Of a stretch of 64,000 nucleotides of DNA, positions 62,712-64,000 are shown in pieces; position 1 is the first letter of the stretch; every line of letters starts with the position of its first letter. Source of the stretch: Paracoccaceae bacterium (GTDB lineage Bacteria > Pseudomonadota > Alphaproteobacteria > Rhodobacterales > Rhodobacteraceae). The notes under the pieces are model-generated. The model did not search any database. It was not told where the DNA came from and worked only from the letters and a program-made list of their open reading frames with translations. A program made the position numbers and the translations under genes. The stretch is from assembly GCA_022824005.1 (NCBI GenBank), contig JAJEBG010000016.1, positions 1 to 64,000 of the forward strand, in the 5' to 3' direction.

Positions 62712-62889
62712 GCCGATTCCCACTTTTGCATTCCAAACACTTCCTTTTGTGGCATCAACCAAAAAAAATTCGTGAAAGAGACTACGTCCGCTGCAATCCG
62801 TCGGCAGCTTGCGATCTTCAGAGGATCATGGCTCAGCCACGATCATGGCTTCTCAAACACGGATGAGCCGTCGGAGGCACAAGGCCACC

Positions 62890-62933
62890 GACAGCGAATT
62901 GCCCTCTAAATGGTGTGATTCGCTTTCGCTGTC
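62890..62933. repeat. 9-bp perfect inverted repeat in the rpoC-rpsL intergenic region
   Basis: GACAGCGAA (62890-62898) and TTCGCTGTC (62925-62933). Confidence 0.6.
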
Positions 62934-63021
62934 AAGCCAATAGATGGCGTTTTCACAAATTTATGTCACCGCATGGCGATGAGAACACTCATTTTTTGTC
63001 CCCGACATCATAGATTCCCAT

Positions 63022-64000
63022 TCACGAGCCTCTCTCATGCGAGTTGTCGGATTCTTCTTTCTTGGGCGATTTAGTTGCATGGAAGGCCGCATCGGGGTTC
63101 AACTCTTCGCTAGAGATGTCACTATCTTCAGCAAGACCCTCAATATTTTCGAATTCAATCTGCAAGACATCGTTGTCGGGGAATTCACCCTCAAGTTCAG
63201 CCAATTGTTGACGCTCCAACTCCTCGCGTTCGGCGACCAGCACTTGATCTCGTTCGCCAGCAATTCGACGCATTTCACTGGCCGCACCGCCTGTCCCTGC
63301 AGGAATAAGCCGGCCAACGATGACATTTTCCTTCAATCCCTTTAATAGGTCTCGCTTGCCCTGCACCGCTGCCTCCGTCAGGACTCGCGTCGTTTCTTGG
63401 AAAGAGGCCGCTGAAATAAAGGAACTCGTCTGAAGCGCCGCCTTGGTAATTCCTAGCAGAATCGTCTTGGCGGCCGCGGGCGTGAGCTTGTCTTCTATCG
63501 CCCGTTTGTTGATGTCAGCAAATTCCTGTTGGTCAAGTTGCTCACCTGCCAATAGCGTCGTCTGACCAGGGTCCGTGACTTCAACTTTACGGAGCATTTG
63601 CCGCAAGATCACCTCAATATGCTTGTCGTTGATCTTGACACCTTGCTGCCGATAGACATGCTGCACCTCTTCGACCAAATGGTCGGCTAGAGCTTCTACA
63701 CCCAGAATATCAAGTATGGCTTGAAGGGGTGCACTCCCCTCCGTGATCGAGTCACCCTTACGTACCCGGTCGCCATCTTGCACCAAGATATGCTCACTCT
63801 TGGGAATGAGATATTCGGGAGCCTCAACCGATGACTCCGCCGGTTCAATAGTCAACCTTCGCTTCCGCTTATGGTCAGGGTGGAAACGAATGGTGCCCGC
63901 GATACTGGCAATTTTGGCCGGCTCCTTGCTCCGTGCATCAAAAAGTTCTGCCACTTTGGGCAATCCACCCGTAATGTCGCTGGTCTTGGTACTTTCGCGT
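63022..64000 (-). CDS. rpoC: DNA-directed RNA polymerase subunit beta' (C-terminal part; continues beyond the right edge)
   Basis: [28 protein letters not shown]...[27 protein letters not shown]...[43 protein letters not shown]. Confidence 0.97.
   Translation of the reverse strand, partial: RESTKTSDITGGLPKVAELFDARSKEPAKIASIAGTIRFHPDHKRKRRLTIEPAESSVEAPEYLIPKSEHILVQDGDRVRKGDSITEGSAPLQAILDILGVEALADHLVEEVQHVYRQQGVKINDKHIEVILRQMLRKVEVTDPGQTTLLAGEQLDQQEFADINKRAIEDKLTPAAAKTILLGITKAALQTSSFISAASFQETTRVLTEAAVQGKRDLLKGLKENVIVGRLIPAGTGGAASEMRRIAGERDQVLVAEREELERQQLAELEGEFPDNDVLQIEFENIEGLAEDSDISSEELNPDAAFHATKSPKKEESDNSHERGS

Noticed and set aside
1-64000. CRISPR array, rRNA operon, tmRNA, integrated prophage, complete toxin-antitoxin or restriction system
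   Set aside because: No spaced direct-repeat series, rRNA-like or tmRNA-like sequence, phage structural genes or intact defence genes seen; only the AbiEii-like fragment hints at defence, and it is truncated.

Overview
The window is about 64 kb of compact, alphaproteobacterium-like core chromosome. Supporting markers are split F0 b/b' subunits in atpI-atpB-atpE-atpG-atpF order, an ATP12 chaperone, AapJQMP-type amino-acid ABC genes and glcDEF. The right third is a nearly continuous minus-strand rpoC-str-S10-spc-alpha ribosomal/transcription cluster, broken between adk and rpsM by an opposite-strand GMP reductase gene. Other blocks are ffh-chorismate mutase-rpsP-rimM-trmD-rplS-rpmE, rpmH-rnpA-yidD-yidC-engB-argB, polA, and one tRNA-Arg(ACG). 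I found no CRISPR array, rRNA, prophage or intact defence system. The one clearly accessory segment is about 1.17 kb at 12543-13716. It has imperfect terminal inverted repeats and an exact flanking direct repeat (TAAATTTTA) that overlaps the stop codon of a PfkB-type kinase gene. Inside are an amber-interrupted IS1595-like transposase N-terminus, a 48-aa lipoprotein ORF missing from the ORF track, and two truncated minus-strand coding fragments, one resembling AbiEii-type nucleotidyltransferases. Other points worth checking are a SprT-like metalloprotease with two similar flanking modules, a rarA gene with no canonical in-frame start, and several regulatory palindromes or terminators. All identifications come from reading the translations; no database search was run.
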